A stretch of DNA of 25,401 nucleotides from JAWVZB01 sp033722375 (lineage in GTDB: Bacteria; Actinomycetota; Nitriliruptoria; Nitriliruptorales; Nitriliruptoraceae). Below, piece after piece: positions 1-8,026 of the stretch. The position numbers and the translations under genes were made by a program. Each line of letters begins with the position of its first letter. The first letter of the stretch is position 1. The notes below the pieces were generated by a model. The model saw only the letters and a list, made by a program, of their open reading frames with translations, was not told the DNA's origin and did no database searches. The stretch spans positions 1-25,401 of the forward strand of contig JAWVZB010000044.1 of NCBI GenBank assembly GCA_033722375.1. The letters are read 5' to 3'.

Positions 1-1
1 C

Positions 2-49
2 CACTTCTGGCGGATCCGCAAGGACGGCGGGATCTCGGGTCCGCTGTGA
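2..49 (+). CDS. Cytochrome b N-terminal subunit of the bc complex (C-terminal end only)
   Basis: Only the last 15 codons and a TGA stop are in the window; the frame reads HFWRIRKDGGISGPL. The tail HFWRxRKDGGIS is what I expect just after the last haem-bearing helix of the cytochrome b6-like N-terminal subunit of menaquinol:cytochrome c reductases with a split cytochrome b. The next gene, which begins 15 bases after the stop, encodes the matching C-terminal half, which strongly supports the call. The haem-ligating part lies outside the window. Confidence 0.72.
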   Translation, partial: HFWRIRKDGGISGPL

Positions 50-64
50 TGAGGAGGGCCTGAC

Positions 65-916
65 ATGTCGGACGAGGTACAGGTCGATCAGGAGACCTAC
101 GACCGCCTGATCGCCGAGGGCAAGAGCGAACGGATCGCTCGGGCGAAGGCGAAGGCTGCCTCCGTTCGCAAGGAGAAGGCGGAGGCGGGCGAGTCCCTCG
201 GCCCCACCGCCACCGGCGAGGAGTGGGAGCAGAAGCGCGAGCAGTGGCTCGAAGCACGCAGCAGCGGTGGCGCTGACGCAGCGGCCGGCGGTGGCACCGC
301 GACCGCCACCGAGGAGCGCACGGGCCGCCTCACCCCCGAGGAGCGTGCTGCCCGCGTACAGGCGTCGCTCGGCAACGGCGGCAACGGTCAGCCCGCCTCG
401 ATCGGCGTGCCGGCGGAGTCGTCGCACACCCACCGGCTCCTGGCGTTGGTCCCCCCGTCGGGGATCCAACAGGTGCAGTCCAAGCAGCAGGACAAGGTCT
501 ACACCTGGCCCCACCTGCTCGTGGTCGAGTTCGTCGCGCTCCTCGCGATCACCGCGGTGACGCTGATCGTCAGCTACTTCCTGGACGCCACCTTCCGAGA
601 CCTCGCCAATCCCAACCTCACTCCCAACCCGTCCAAGGCGCCCTGGTACTTCCTCGGGCTGCAGGAGCTCCTGCGGTACTTCCACCCGATGGTGGCTGGG
701 GTGACCATCCCCGGCGTGGGGCTGATCGTCCTCGGGGCGACCGCGTTCTTCGACAAGAACCCCTCCGCGAAGCCGGAGAACCGGAAGTTCGCCAGCATGG
801 CGATGACCTTCTTCCTGGTGCTCTGGACGATGCTGGTCTTCGCCGGCTCGTTCTTCCGGGGCCCGGGCTTCAACTGGATCTGGCCGTGGCTCGACGGCCT
901 CTACTTCGAGCTGTAG
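65..916 (+). CDS. Cytochrome b C-terminal (subunit IV/PetD-like) protein of menaquinol:cytochrome c reductase
   Basis: A 283-residue protein that would form the C-terminal half of a split cytochrome b and help build the quinol-oxidation site. Residues 1 to about 145 are hydrophilic: a charged helix rich in Lys/Ala/Glu (about 14-43), then a Gly/Ala-rich low-complexity stretch. Three membrane segments follow (about 151-171, 208-228, 243-261). Between the first two lies NPSKAPWYFLGLQELL (188-203), the position of the PEWY quinol-site motif, here APWY, so the usual acidic residue is absent. SFFRGPG (262-268) is also typical of the family. ATG 65 has a strong GAGGAGG site 7 bases upstream. The protein is longer than plain subunit IV (about 160 residues) because of the N-terminal extension, whose role is unknown. 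It lies directly between the cytochrome b N-terminal and Rieske genes. Confidence 0.9.
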   Translation: MSDEVQVDQETYDRLIAEGKSERIARAKAKAASVRKEKAEAGESLGPTATGEEWEQKREQWLEARSSGGADAAAGGGTATATEERTGRLTPEERAARVQASLGNGGNGQPASIGVPAESSHTHRLLALVPPSGIQQVQSKQQDKVYTWPHLLVVEFVALLAITAVTLIVSYFLDATFRDLANPNLTPNPSKAPWYFLGLQELLRYFHPMVAGVTIPGVGLIVLGATAFFDKNPSAKPENRKFASMAMTFFLVLWTMLVFAGSFFRGPGFNWIWPWLDGLYFEL

Positions 917-928
917 GGAGACAGTGCC

Positions 929-1537
929 ATGACCGAGGGCTCAAACCGACGGCTCCCGAAGATCGAGCCGGTCGAGCGCCGCACGTTCCTCCGCTACAGC
1001 ATGGTGGGCGCGGTCGGGGCCGGGCTCGGTGCGTTCGGGGTGGCTTCGCTTGGGTTCCTGTGGCCGAACCTCGCCGGTGGCTTCGGTGCCGACATCACCC
1101 TGCCGCTGTCCGCTGAGGACCTCTACAACCAGATCAACAGCGAGAAGGCGCCGTTCGTCTTCCCGGCGGGGCGCATGTACGTGGTGACCTGGAACCCGTC
1201 ACTGCCGGGTGCCGAGGAGCAGTACGGCGAAGAGCACATCATGCTCGACGGCGAGCGCGGGCTGATGGCGCTCTACCACAAGTGCGTCCACCTGGGCTGC
1301 CGGGTGCCGTGGTGCCAGACCTCGCAGTGGTTCGAGTGTCCCTGCCACGGTTCGAAGTACAACCGGTACGGCGAGTGGATGAGCGGTCCCGCGCCCCGCG
1401 GCCTCGACCGCTTCCCCTCGCAGGTCAACGACGACGGGCAGGTCATCGTCTCGACCGGGACCATCATCACCGGACCCGCCCGTACCGCCCGGATCCTGCA
1501 GCAGGAACCCGAGGGTCCACACTGCGTCAACATCTAG
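929..1537 (+). CDS. qcrA: Rieske [2Fe-2S] iron-sulfur subunit of the bc complex
   Basis: A 202-residue Rieske protein that takes one electron from menaquinol at the outer face of the membrane and passes it to a cytochrome c. The N-terminus has a Tat-like motif, RRTFLR (17-22), then one membrane segment (about 27-48), so the cluster domain would be exported folded with an uncleaved anchor. Cluster box I is CVHLGC (C119, H121, C124) and box II is CPCHGS (C137, C139, H140). This gives two Cys and two His ligands plus the two disulfide cysteines C124 and C139. ATG 929 follows a GGGAGA ribosome site, 12 bases after the previous stop. The C-terminal tail after about residue 182 is short. All key residues are present. 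Confidence 0.96.
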   Translation: MTEGSNRRLPKIEPVERRTFLRYSMVGAVGAGLGAFGVASLGFLWPNLAGGFGADITLPLSAEDLYNQINSEKAPFVFPAGRMYVVTWNPSLPGAEEQYGEEHIMLDGERGLMALYHKCVHLGCRVPWCQTSQWFECPCHGSKYNRYGEWMSGPAPRGLDRFPSQVNDDGQVIVSTGTIITGPARTARILQQEPEGPHCVNI

Positions 1538-1584
1538 CCTCCGACACCTAGCCCCCGACCCGACCACCGAGAGAGAACCCGCCG

Positions 1585-2622
1585 ATGCACGATCTGCTGC
1601 TGCTCGCCACCGAGGCTGGTGACGAGGCCGCGTCCGGCATGTCCGGGGCGACCGTCGCGGTCATCATCCTCCTGGTGGCGCTGGGGGCGTTCGCCGTCGC
1701 CTACTTCGTGGTCGGCCCCGGCCGGCGCCGCGGGCCCAAGCTCAAGGGCGACATCCCGCTCGCCCAGCGTCCCTACCACTCCGACGACGAACTCGAATCC
1801 ACCGGTCTCGAACGGGCCATGTCCTGGGCGACCGCCCTGGCGGCGTTCTCGGCCGTGTTCCTGCCGCTCTACTGGCTCGTCGAGCCGTCGCGCATCGACG
1901 CCAAGCTCGACCAGTTCTACGAGCAGGACGTCGAGAAGGGCCGGGCCGAGTTCGCCGCCAACTGCACCACGTGCCACGGCCCCAACGCCGAAGGCGGCTT
2001 CGCCTCGCACCCTGATCCCGAGATCGACGCCCCCTGGCCGGCACCGCCCCTCAACAACATCGTCGCTCGCTACGAGAACACCGACCTGCTGACGGTCCTC
2101 GGGGCGACCGAAGCCGAGCAGGTCCGCAACTTCATGATCGACACCATCAAGAAGGGCCGGCCCGGCACCCCCATGCCCGCGTGGGGGTCCGCACACCAAG
2201 GGCCGATGAACGACTTCCAGATCGAAGCGATCGTTCGCTACCTGTTGTCGATCCAAACTGGCGAGGTCGAGCAGCCCCAGGCCTCCGCCTTCGCCGGGCT
2301 CTCCGGTGAGGAACTGTTCAACAACGACTGCGCCCTCTGCCACGGGTTCGATGCGGAGGGGCGCGTGGGCCCGTCGCTCGTCGGGGTGTTCGACCGCTAC
2401 GGCGGCCTCGAAGGGGACGAAGCCACCGAGGCCCGCGAAGCCGTGCGTGACACGATCGTCAACGGCCGGCTGGTGCCCTCGGTCGGGATCATGCCGCCCT
2501 TCAAGGACAAGCTGACCGACGACGCCATCGACCGCATCCTCGAGTACCTCGCTTCCATCCAGGAGGAGAGCGACCGCTTCTACGGCCAGATCGGCGGCTC
2601 CGGGGGAGAGGACGACTCATGA
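1585..2622 (+). CDS. Membrane-anchored di-haem cytochrome c of the bc complex
   Basis: A 345-residue cytochrome with two hydrophobic segments (about 20-43 and 83-99) followed by two class I cytochrome c domains outside the membrane. The first haem site is CTTCH (127-131), with a probable axial Met at M197 in GTPMPAW. The second is CALCH (249-253), with M303 in GIMPPF. It likely takes electrons from the Rieske protein, replacing a classical cytochrome c1 and possibly also the soluble cytochrome c. Actinobacterial QcrC is also di-haem but carries its anchor at the C-terminus, so this arrangement is different. ATG 1585 starts 47 bases after the Rieske stop with only a weak GAGAGAA ribosome site. 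The last codons overlap the next gene by 4 bases. Its haem attachment would depend on the ResB/CcsB system downstream. Confidence 0.93.
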   Translation: MHDLLLLATEAGDEAASGMSGATVAVIILLVALGAFAVAYFVVGPGRRRGPKLKGDIPLAQRPYHSDDELESTGLERAMSWATALAAFSAVFLPLYWLVEPSRIDAKLDQFYEQDVEKGRAEFAANCTTCHGPNAEGGFASHPDPEIDAPWPAPPLNNIVARYENTDLLTVLGATEAEQVRNFMIDTIKKGRPGTPMPAWGSAHQGPMNDFQIEAIVRYLLSIQTGEVEQPQASAFAGLSGEELFNNDCALCHGFDAEGRVGPSLVGVFDRYGGLEGDEATEAREAVRDTIVNGRLVPSVGIMPPFKDKLTDDAIDRILEYLASIQEESDRFYGQIGGSGGEDDS

Positions 2623-3527
2623 ACGATCTGATCCTCTTCCTCGCCAGCGAGTCCGACCGCGTCCCCCCCGACCACGTCGCGGCCAACCTCGCGCTGCCGA
2701 TCGCCATCCTGATCTTCTGCGGCAGCGTGTACCTGCTGCTGTGGTCCAACTACGGGGCCAAGAAGGGGGCGCTGATCTACTCGGTCGCGTTCTTCGGCTT
2801 CAACTTCATGCTCGGGGTCTTCTGGTGGTTCGGGGCGCCGGGCACGCCCGTCGCCACCGGCTTGCAGAACTTCCCCGGCCAGGCGACCGACGCCTACCAG
2901 GGCGCCTGGTACGGCATGCAGCCCGGCTCGCCCCGAGCCGAGTTCTTCGACTCGACCAACAACTTCGATGAGTTCGTCACCCCCGAGGAGATGGTCGGGA
3001 CCGACGACCCCGAAGACCCGGGCCTGTCGTTCCTCAAGGGCGACCTCGAGCAAGCCAACCAGATCATGCTGTCCCAGTTCCTGCCGCGCGACGAGGCGGG
3101 CAGCCTGCGGGTCGGCGCCAACCGTCGCCAGGAGTTCCAGGAGGCCGCAGGCGAGCCCCAGAGCGGCGAGGCCCGTGCCGAACCCTTCTTCACGGCCGAA
3201 CTCGCCACCACCGAGGACGGCACACCGCAGCTCAAGGTCATCGAAGAGGACGGCATCCGCATCGCCGGCGCCCAGTACAACGTGATCGCACAGTTCGTCG
3301 AGCAAGGCACCAACGAGGTCGTTCGCACCGAGGTGGTCGAGACCGGCAACTGGTTCGCCTTCAAGGACCCCGGGGCGATCTGGTTCCCCTCGGCCGTCTG
3401 GACCGGTGTCTCGCTGCTGCTGTTCGTGCTGAGCCTCGTCGGACTCGACCGCATGGAGCAGCGCGAGAAGGAACAGCAGACCGAGGTCCAAGAACCCGAA
3501 GACCTCGCGAGCCCCATCGCGCAGTAG
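2619..3527 (+). CDS. Unrecognised three-helix membrane protein of the bc operon
   Basis: A 302-residue protein I cannot assign to a named family. It has two adjacent membrane segments near the N-terminus (about 24-42 and 52-70), an extramembrane domain of about 180 residues rich in Glu, Asp, Gln and Pro, and a third membrane segment near the C-terminus (about 255-275) followed by a charged tail. No CxxCH, metal-cluster or nucleotide-binding motif is visible. The start overlaps the di-haem cytochrome stop (ATGA at 2619-2622), so translation is probably coupled. That, and its place as the last gene before a strong hairpin, suggests a structural or assembly subunit of the same bc complex. Alternatives are an accessory factor linking the complex to a terminal oxidase, or a haem-insertion helper. 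The reading frame itself is secure; function is not. Confidence 0.8.
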   Translation: MNDLILFLASESDRVPPDHVAANLALPIAILIFCGSVYLLLWSNYGAKKGALIYSVAFFGFNFMLGVFWWFGAPGTPVATGLQNFPGQATDAYQGAWYGMQPGSPRAEFFDSTNNFDEFVTPEEMVGTDDPEDPGLSFLKGDLEQANQIMLSQFLPRDEAGSLRVGANRRQEFQEAAGEPQSGEARAEPFFTAELATTEDGTPQLKVIEEDGIRIAGAQYNVIAQFVEQGTNEVVRTEVVETGNWFAFKDPGAIWFPSAVWTGVSLLLFVLSLVGLDRMEQREKEQQTEVQEPEDLASPIAQ

Positions 3528-3550
3528 GCGCGGGCGGACCCGCCCGCGCC
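3527..3550 (+). terminator. GC-rich hairpin ending the bc operon
   Basis: GGCGCGGGCGG (3527-3537) and CCGCCCGCGCC (3540-3550) form a perfect inverted repeat beginning at the last base of the stop codon. As RNA this gives a stem of about 10 GC-rich pairs with a four-base loop. No T-run follows, which is common in high-GC actinobacterial terminators. It separates the bc operon from the cytochrome c maturation genes. Confidence 0.6.
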
Positions 3551-3588
3551 CCGGGCCCGCACCGCTCGCCCAGCCCTACTCCCGGCGG

Positions 3589-3618
3589 TTCTGTATCGAC
3601 CTCTGTGCTCGGTACCGT
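3589..3618 (+). promoter_or_regulatory. Candidate promoter of the TlpA-like gene
   Basis: TACCGT at 3613-3618 fits the actinobacterial TAnnnT -10 pattern. TTCTGT at 3589-3594 is a weak -35 at 18-base spacing. The -10 ends 8 bases before ATG 3627, so the transcript would begin at or next to the start codon. No ribosome site is visible in this gap, consistent with a leaderless message. Confidence 0.4.
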
Positions 3619-3626
3619 CCGCGGCG

Positions 3627-4187
3627 ATGGTTCGGATCGCCTTCCTGCTCCTCCTCTCCCTCGTCGCCGTGGCGTGCTCGGGGGCGTCCGCAGCCGACTG
3701 TGACGAACGGATCGGCGGGGTTCGCCCCGGCGTGTGCATCCCCGCGGCGGCGGAGCGCGAGCCCGCCCCGACCGCGGCGATGCCGGTGCTGGGCGAGGAC
3801 CGCGACCTGTCGCTCGAGGAGCTGCGAGGCGAGGTCGTGGTGCTCAACTTCTGGGCCTCGTGGTGCGGCCCCTGCCGGGCGGAGCAGCCCGACCTCAACC
3901 TCGCCTACGAGGAGCTCCAGGACCAGCCGGTCCGCTTCCTCGGTGTCAACCTCCAGGACAGCGAGGTGAACGCCCAGGCCCACGAGCGCGAGTTCGACAT
4001 GCCCTACCCGTCGCTGTTCGACCCGTCGAACGTGTACGCGGCGAAGTTCGAGGGGGTCGGGCCGCGGTCGATCCCGTCGACGATCATCATCGACAAGGAA
4101 GGGCGCGTGGCGGCACGGCTCTTCGGGCAGATCCTCGGGGCACAGGAGGTCGTCGCCCTTGCCGAACGCCTCAGCTTCGAGGACTGA
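3627..4187 (+). CDS. TlpA/ResA-like lipoprotein thiol-disulfide reductase
   Basis: A 186-residue extracytoplasmic thioredoxin-fold protein. It has a short lipoprotein signal with a lipobox ending at C17 (VAVAC), a linker containing C25 and C37 (possibly a disulfide), then the redox fold. The active site is WCGPC (C80 and C83) and the cis-proline loop is SIPST (P150). By family it would keep apocytochrome CxxCH cysteines reduced, receiving electrons through the membrane from CcdA. The neighbouring ccdA, resB and ccsB genes support a ResA-type role rather than general disulfide repair. No ribosome site precedes ATG 3627, which fits the leaderless promoter candidate just upstream. Confidence 0.9.
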   Translation: MVRIAFLLLLSLVAVACSGASAADCDERIGGVRPGVCIPAAAEREPAPTAAMPVLGEDRDLSLEELRGEVVVLNFWASWCGPCRAEQPDLNLAYEELQDQPVRFLGVNLQDSEVNAQAHEREFDMPYPSLFDPSNVYAAKFEGVGPRSIPSTIIIDKEGRVAARLFGQILGAQEVVALAERLSFED

Positions 4188-4262
4188 CCTCCCGGCGATC
4201 GGGTGCGATCTCCTTGTGCCCATCGGGGGATCGGGTGCGGGTAGAGGTGCTCCGTAGCCGTC

Positions 4263-4309
4263 GGTGCACCCGATCTGGGTGCACCAGATGTGGAAGGGAG
4301 CCGTACCTT
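4263..4309 (+). promoter_or_regulatory. Two GGTGCACC palindromes over a candidate ccdA promoter
   Basis: The self-complementary octamer GGTGCACC occurs at 4263-4270 and again at 4278-4285, 15 bases apart. TACCTT at 4304-4309 is a possible -10, and the second octamer would cover its -35 position, so this could be an operator. GATCGGGTGCG is also directly repeated at 4197-4207 and 4229-4239 in the same 168-base gap. No regulator can be named. Confidence 0.35.
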
Positions 4310-4355
4310 CGCGTGTTGTGTCGGGTGAACGTCCCGCAACCTCTCGAACCGGATC

Positions 4356-5105
4356 ATGGCCGAGACCATCCAGATGCTCATCACCGACGCCAACGTGCTG
4401 TTGGCGGCGGTCATCGCGCTCGCGGCCGGCATCGTCTCGTTCGCCAGTCCGTGCGTGCTTCCGCTCGTCCCCGGCTACCTGTCGTTCATGAGCGGGCTGT
4501 CGGGCTCGGAGATCGCCGAGGGCAACATCCGGACCAAGGGGCGGCTCTTGCTGGGCTCGGTGCTCTTCGTGCTCGGCTTCGGGGTGCCCTTCATGCTGCT
4601 CGGGGCGTTCGCCTCCGACCTCTTCTTCGAACTCCAGCAGGCCCTCTGGGCCCGGATCCTCATGGGAGGCATCGTCGCCGCGCTCGGGGTCCTCATGGCC
4701 ACGGGGCGCCTGACGAGTGAGTACCGGGTCACCGAGCGCGCACCCGACCGGGGTGTCTGGTCCGCACCCGTCCTGGGCTTCGTGTTCGGGGTCGGATGGA
4801 CGCCGTGTGTCGGGCCCGCCCTCGGGGCGATCATCACCCTCAGCGCCACCACCGGTGGGGCCGTGCGGGGCGGGTTCCTCGGCATGGTGTACGCGCTCGG
4901 GATCGGGCTGCCGTTCATCCTCTTCGCGGTGCTCTTCAAGCGCATGGCCGGCACGCTCGACTTCCTCCGGCGCAACGCCCGCAAGCTCCAGATCGCCGGC
5001 GGCGGGCTCATCGCGCTGGTCGGGATCGCCATCGCCACCGGCCTGTGGAACTGGTTCATCACCCAGCTCCGCCCCCTGATCGGCGGCTTCGAGACCGTGA
5101 TCTGA
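4356..5105 (+). CDS. ccdA: Cytochrome c biogenesis transmembrane thiol carrier CcdA
   Basis: A 249-residue protein with about six membrane segments and the two hallmark half-motifs of the CcdA/DsbD core: SFASPCVLPLVPGY with C33, and GWTPCVGP with C151. These two cysteines pass electrons from cytoplasmic thioredoxin across the membrane to outer thiol-disulfide proteins, most likely the TlpA-like protein encoded just upstream. Length is normal for CcdA. An in-frame stop at 4326 rules out a longer protein, and ATG 4356 is the first usable start, although no clear ribosome site precedes it. The 168-base upstream gap holds candidate control elements, so it may be transcribed separately from the TlpA-like gene. 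Confidence 0.94.
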   Translation: MAETIQMLITDANVLLAAVIALAAGIVSFASPCVLPLVPGYLSFMSGLSGSEIAEGNIRTKGRLLLGSVLFVLGFGVPFMLLGAFASDLFFELQQALWARILMGGIVAALGVLMATGRLTSEYRVTERAPDRGVWSAPVLGFVFGVGWTPCVGPALGAIITLSATTGGAVRGGFLGMVYALGIGLPFILFAVLFKRMAGTLDFLRRNARKLQIAGGGLIALVGIAIATGLWNWFITQLRPLIGGFETVI

Positions 5106-5109
5106 CCTG

Positions 5110-5134
5110 ACCGTCGACGGTGCGGGGGTACCGT
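5110..5134 (+). promoter_or_regulatory. Palindrome and -10-like box before resB
   Basis: ACCGTCGACGGT (5110-5121) is a perfect 12-base palindrome just after the ccdA stop. TACCGT at 5129-5134 repeats the -10-like box seen before the TlpA-like gene and ends 10 bases before the resB GTG. An internal promoter for resB-ccsB is possible; readthrough from ccdA is equally likely. Confidence 0.25.
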
Positions 5135-5144
5135 TCGGACTCCT

Positions 5145-6812
5145 GTGAGCCGTCGTGACTCCACCGCACCTCCCGAGGCGAACCCCGATCTTCGGCGCCC
5201 CGGTGACCCACGCAGTCCGGGTCCGCTCGGGTTCGTCGCCGACTCGCTGCGGATGGCGTGGCGCTGGCTCACGCGGATGCGGACCGCGCTCTACCTCCTC
5301 GGGGTGCTGGCGCTCCTGACCGTCGTCGCGACCGTGGTTCCCCAGGAGCCCAACGTCCCCACCACCGTGCGGCAGTGGCGGACGGGAGAGGCTGGTCCCG
5401 GCCAGCTGTGGGCCGACCTCATCGACCTCATCGGTGGGTTCGACGTCTACGGGTCGGCGGTCTTCCTCGCGCTCCTGCTCCTGCTGTTCACGAGCCTGAC
5501 CGCCTGTCTGATCCCGCGCTACCGGGCGTGGTGGCGCCTGGTGCGGCGGAGCCGTCCGCCCCGCACGAGCCACCTCGCGAGCCACCCCGAACACGCCACC
5601 TTCCAGATCGATGCGAGCCCCGACCAGGTGCTCGCCACCGCCCGTGGGATGCTCGCCGATCGGCGCTGGCGGCTCCGTGAGGACGACGGCCGCGAACCGG
5701 CCCAGGTCGCCGCCGAGAAGGGCCACGTCCTCCGGGAGGGCGGCAGCCTCGTGTTCCACACCTCGTTCTACGTGCTCCTGATCGCCATCGTGGCCGGGCA
5801 GCTCATCGGGTTCAGTGGCCAGGTGGGGATCGTCGAGGGGCACTCGTGGGCGGACACGCGTGTCGGCTACTGGACCCACGACGGCGGGCGGCTGTGGGAC
5901 GACGAGGACCACACCGGCTTCGTGCTGACCCTCGACGAGTTCCACGTCGACTGGCATCGCGACCCCCGGTTCGGTGGCCAGCCGAGCCTGTTCCTCTCCG
6001 ACGTCACCATCACGGAGCCCGACACCGGCGAGACCTACTCGGACACCGTCGGCGGCAACGACCCCCTCGTCGTCGACGGGATGAAGATCCACCAGCTCGA
6101 CTGGGGCTACGCCCCGCGCGTCGTGGTCGAAGCCGACGGCGAGGTGGTTCATGACGCGTTCCTGACGCTCACCAACACCGACTCGGGCTTCTGGCGGGGC
6201 GCGGTCAAGGCCCCTGCCGCAGACCCCGACGTGGGTCTCGAGATCCTCTTCTGGCCCTACGCCCCGCCCGACGAGACCACCGGCGAACCGGTGCTCACGG
6301 GCGCCCCGTGGGCCGAGGCGCCGTTGCTGTTCTTCCGGGAGTTCCGGGGTGACCTCCAGCTCGAGGCGGTACAGAACGTCCGGAGCCTCGACACGTCCCG
6401 GCTCGAGGAGACCGGGGCCGGCGGGCTCCGACCAGGCGGCAGCTTCGAGCTCGCCGACGGGGTCACCGTGACGTTCCCCGAGCTGCGGCGCTGGGTCGGG
6501 TTCCAGGTCAGCAGCCGCCCCGCTGTTCCCTACCTGCTGCTTGGATCCGTGCTCGTCCTGATCGGTCTGATCCCCGGGTTGTACGCTTTCCGGCGCCGGC
6601 TGTGGGTCGCCGCCGAGCGGAGCGGCGAACGGACGCTCGTCACCGTCGCGGGGCGCGCCTTCCAGCGGCCGCAGGCGTTCGAGGACGAGCACCGCCGTCT
6701 CCTCGAGGCGCTACGAGAGCGACTCGCAGGAGCGACGGCGGAAAACACGGCCTCCGACGACGCACCGCTCGACGATCCGACGCCCGAGCACGACCAGGCG
6801 GTCCCGAGATGA
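5145..6812 (+). CDS. resB: System II cytochrome c synthetase subunit ResB
   Basis: A 555-residue ResB/Ccs1 protein. Three membrane segments lie at about 46-66, 104-124 and 203-223. A large outer domain of about 230 residues follows (including SLFLSDVTIT at 281-290 and MKIHQLDWGYAPR at 313-325), then a last membrane segment at about 461-481 and a hydrophilic cytoplasmic tail of about 70 residues. With CcsB it forms the haem exporter and ligase that attaches haem to CxxCH motifs outside the membrane, here presumably those of the di-haem cytochrome at 1585-2622. The GTG start at 5145 has a poor ribosome site. The first 37 residues are hydrophilic, and an internal ATG at 5256 (residue 38) is a possible alternative. 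The stop overlaps ccsB by 4 bases. Confidence 0.93.
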   Translation: MSRRDSTAPPEANPDLRRPGDPRSPGPLGFVADSLRMAWRWLTRMRTALYLLGVLALLTVVATVVPQEPNVPTTVRQWRTGEAGPGQLWADLIDLIGGFDVYGSAVFLALLLLLFTSLTACLIPRYRAWWRLVRRSRPPRTSHLASHPEHATFQIDASPDQVLATARGMLADRRWRLREDDGREPAQVAAEKGHVLREGGSLVFHTSFYVLLIAIVAGQLIGFSGQVGIVEGHSWADTRVGYWTHDGGRLWDDEDHTGFVLTLDEFHVDWHRDPRFGGQPSLFLSDVTITEPDTGETYSDTVGGNDPLVVDGMKIHQLDWGYAPRVVVEADGEVVHDAFLTLTNTDSGFWRGAVKAPAADPDVGLEILFWPYAPPDETTGEPVLTGAPWAEAPLLFFREFRGDLQLEAVQNVRSLDTSRLEETGAGGLRPGGSFELADGVTVTFPELRRWVGFQVSSRPAVPYLLLGSVLVLIGLIPGLYAFRRRLWVAAERSGERTLVTVAGRAFQRPQAFEDEHRRLLEALRERLAGATAENTASDDAPLDDPTPEHDQAVPR

Positions 6813-8026
6813 ACGATCCACAACTGGCCGAGATCGCGAAGCTGCTGTTCTCGCCCGTCACCCTGGTGGCCTACACCGCGGCGATGATCGCCTACCTGTA
6901 CTCGATGTCGTCGACGGTGGGACGTGCGGAGGACGGGGACGCGACGGCAGCGGTCCGACCGAAGGGCCTGCGGATCGCCACCGGGCTGGGTCTCCTCGCG
7001 ATCGTTGCCCACGGCGCGCACCTGCTGACGTGGTCGTTCGCTGCGGGGCGCTACCCGCTCGGCAACATGTTCGAGTTCTCGAACGTGGCGGCGTTCGTGG
7101 CCGCCATCGCGGCGATCACGGTCGTGCAGTGGCGCCTACAGCGCCCCGACGTCGTCGGGTTCGTGTTCCTCGGCGTGCTGCTGACCCTCGGGCTCGCTGT
7201 GCTCGTCTACACCGAGCCGGGTCCGTTGATGCCGATCCTCGACTCGTGGTGGCGCGCCATCCACGTCTCGACGATCGTGTTCGCGTTCGGGGTCTTCACG
7301 GTCGGGGCGGTCTTCACCGCGCTGTACCTGCTGCGCGAGACCGCGGAGCGACGCGTCGCCGAAGCCCGCGCGGGCAACATGAGCGGCTCCACCGTGGGTG
7401 CGGCCTTCGATACGACCACCCGGGACGCGGACGAGGACGAACTGCTCGAGGTGGTCCCCGGTCGCGAGGAGCCCGACGCGTCGAACATCGACGAAGACGC
7501 GGCTGCCTACGGGATCGCGCTCCGGCGAGCGCTCGCCCGTCCCGTGTCCGTCGCTGGCCGCACCGTGCATGTGCCGGTCTCGTTGCTGATCTGGACCGTG
7601 GTCGCCAGCGTCCCGTTCGCGCTCGTCTTCCAGCGCGCTTCCGCGATGGTGGGCATCCCGGTGGTGGCGCTAGCGGCGGTTCTGATCGCGTGGTGGTTCG
7701 TGCCGAGCCTGCCCGCCGCGACCACGCTCGATTCGCTCGCCTACCGCACCAACGCCTTCGGCTTCCCGCTGTGGACCTTCGGGGTCATCGCCGGAGCGAT
7801 CTGGGCGGAACAGTCGTGGGGACGCTTCTGGGGCTGGGATCCCAAGGAGACGTCCGCGTTCCTCACGTGGGTCGCCTACGCCGGCTACCTCCACGCTCGC
7901 GCCACGCGGGGCGTGAAGGGGCGGGGCGCGGCTTGGATCGGTCTCGGGAGCTACGGCGTACTGCTGTTCACCTACTACGTCGTGAACCTGCTCGTCACCG
8001 GCCTCCACTCCTACGCGGGGCTCTGA
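6809..8026 (+). CDS. ccsB: System II cytochrome c biogenesis protein CcsB (CcsA/ResC family)
   Basis: A 405-residue polytopic haem-handling protein. The haem-binding WWD signature is WGRFWGWDPKE (337-347), followed by TSAFLTW. Conserved-looking histidines are H71 in AHLLTW, H152 in AIHVSTI, H361 and H400 in GLHSY. These are the kinds of positions that hold haem in this family. An unusually acidic loop of about 50 residues (about 190-240) separates the N-terminal helices from the C-terminal core. ATG 6809 overlaps the resB stop (ATGA), giving coupled translation and a 1:1 ResB-CcsB pair. The frame is open further upstream, but that part is out-of-frame resB, so 6809 is preferred. Confidence 0.95.
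   Translation: MNDPQLAEIAKLLFSPVTLVAYTAAMIAYLYSMSSTVGRAEDGDATAAVRPKGLRIATGLGLLAIVAHGAHLLTWSFAAGRYPLGNMFEFSNVAAFVAAIAAITVVQWRLQRPDVVGFVFLGVLLTLGLAVLVYTEPGPLMPILDSWWRAIHVSTIVFAFGVFTVGAVFTALYLLRETAERRVAEARAGNMSGSTVGAAFDTTTRDADEDELLEVVPGREEPDASNIDEDAAAYGIALRRALARPVSVAGRTVHVPVSLLIWTVVASVPFALVFQRASAMVGIPVVALAAVLIAWWFVPSLPAATTLDSLAYRTNAFGFPLWTFGVIAGAIWAEQSWGRFWGWDPKETSAFLTWVAYAGYLHARATRGVKGRGAAWIGLGSYGVLLFTYYVVNLLVTGLHSYAGL

Noticed and set aside
3576..6692. A 1038-codon open frame on the minus strand opposite the cytochrome c maturation genes
   Set aside because: It runs antisense to three well-supported genes, its translation is Arg/Pro/Gly/Glu-rich low complexity, and no domain is recognisable. 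It is a by-product of high GC codon bias.
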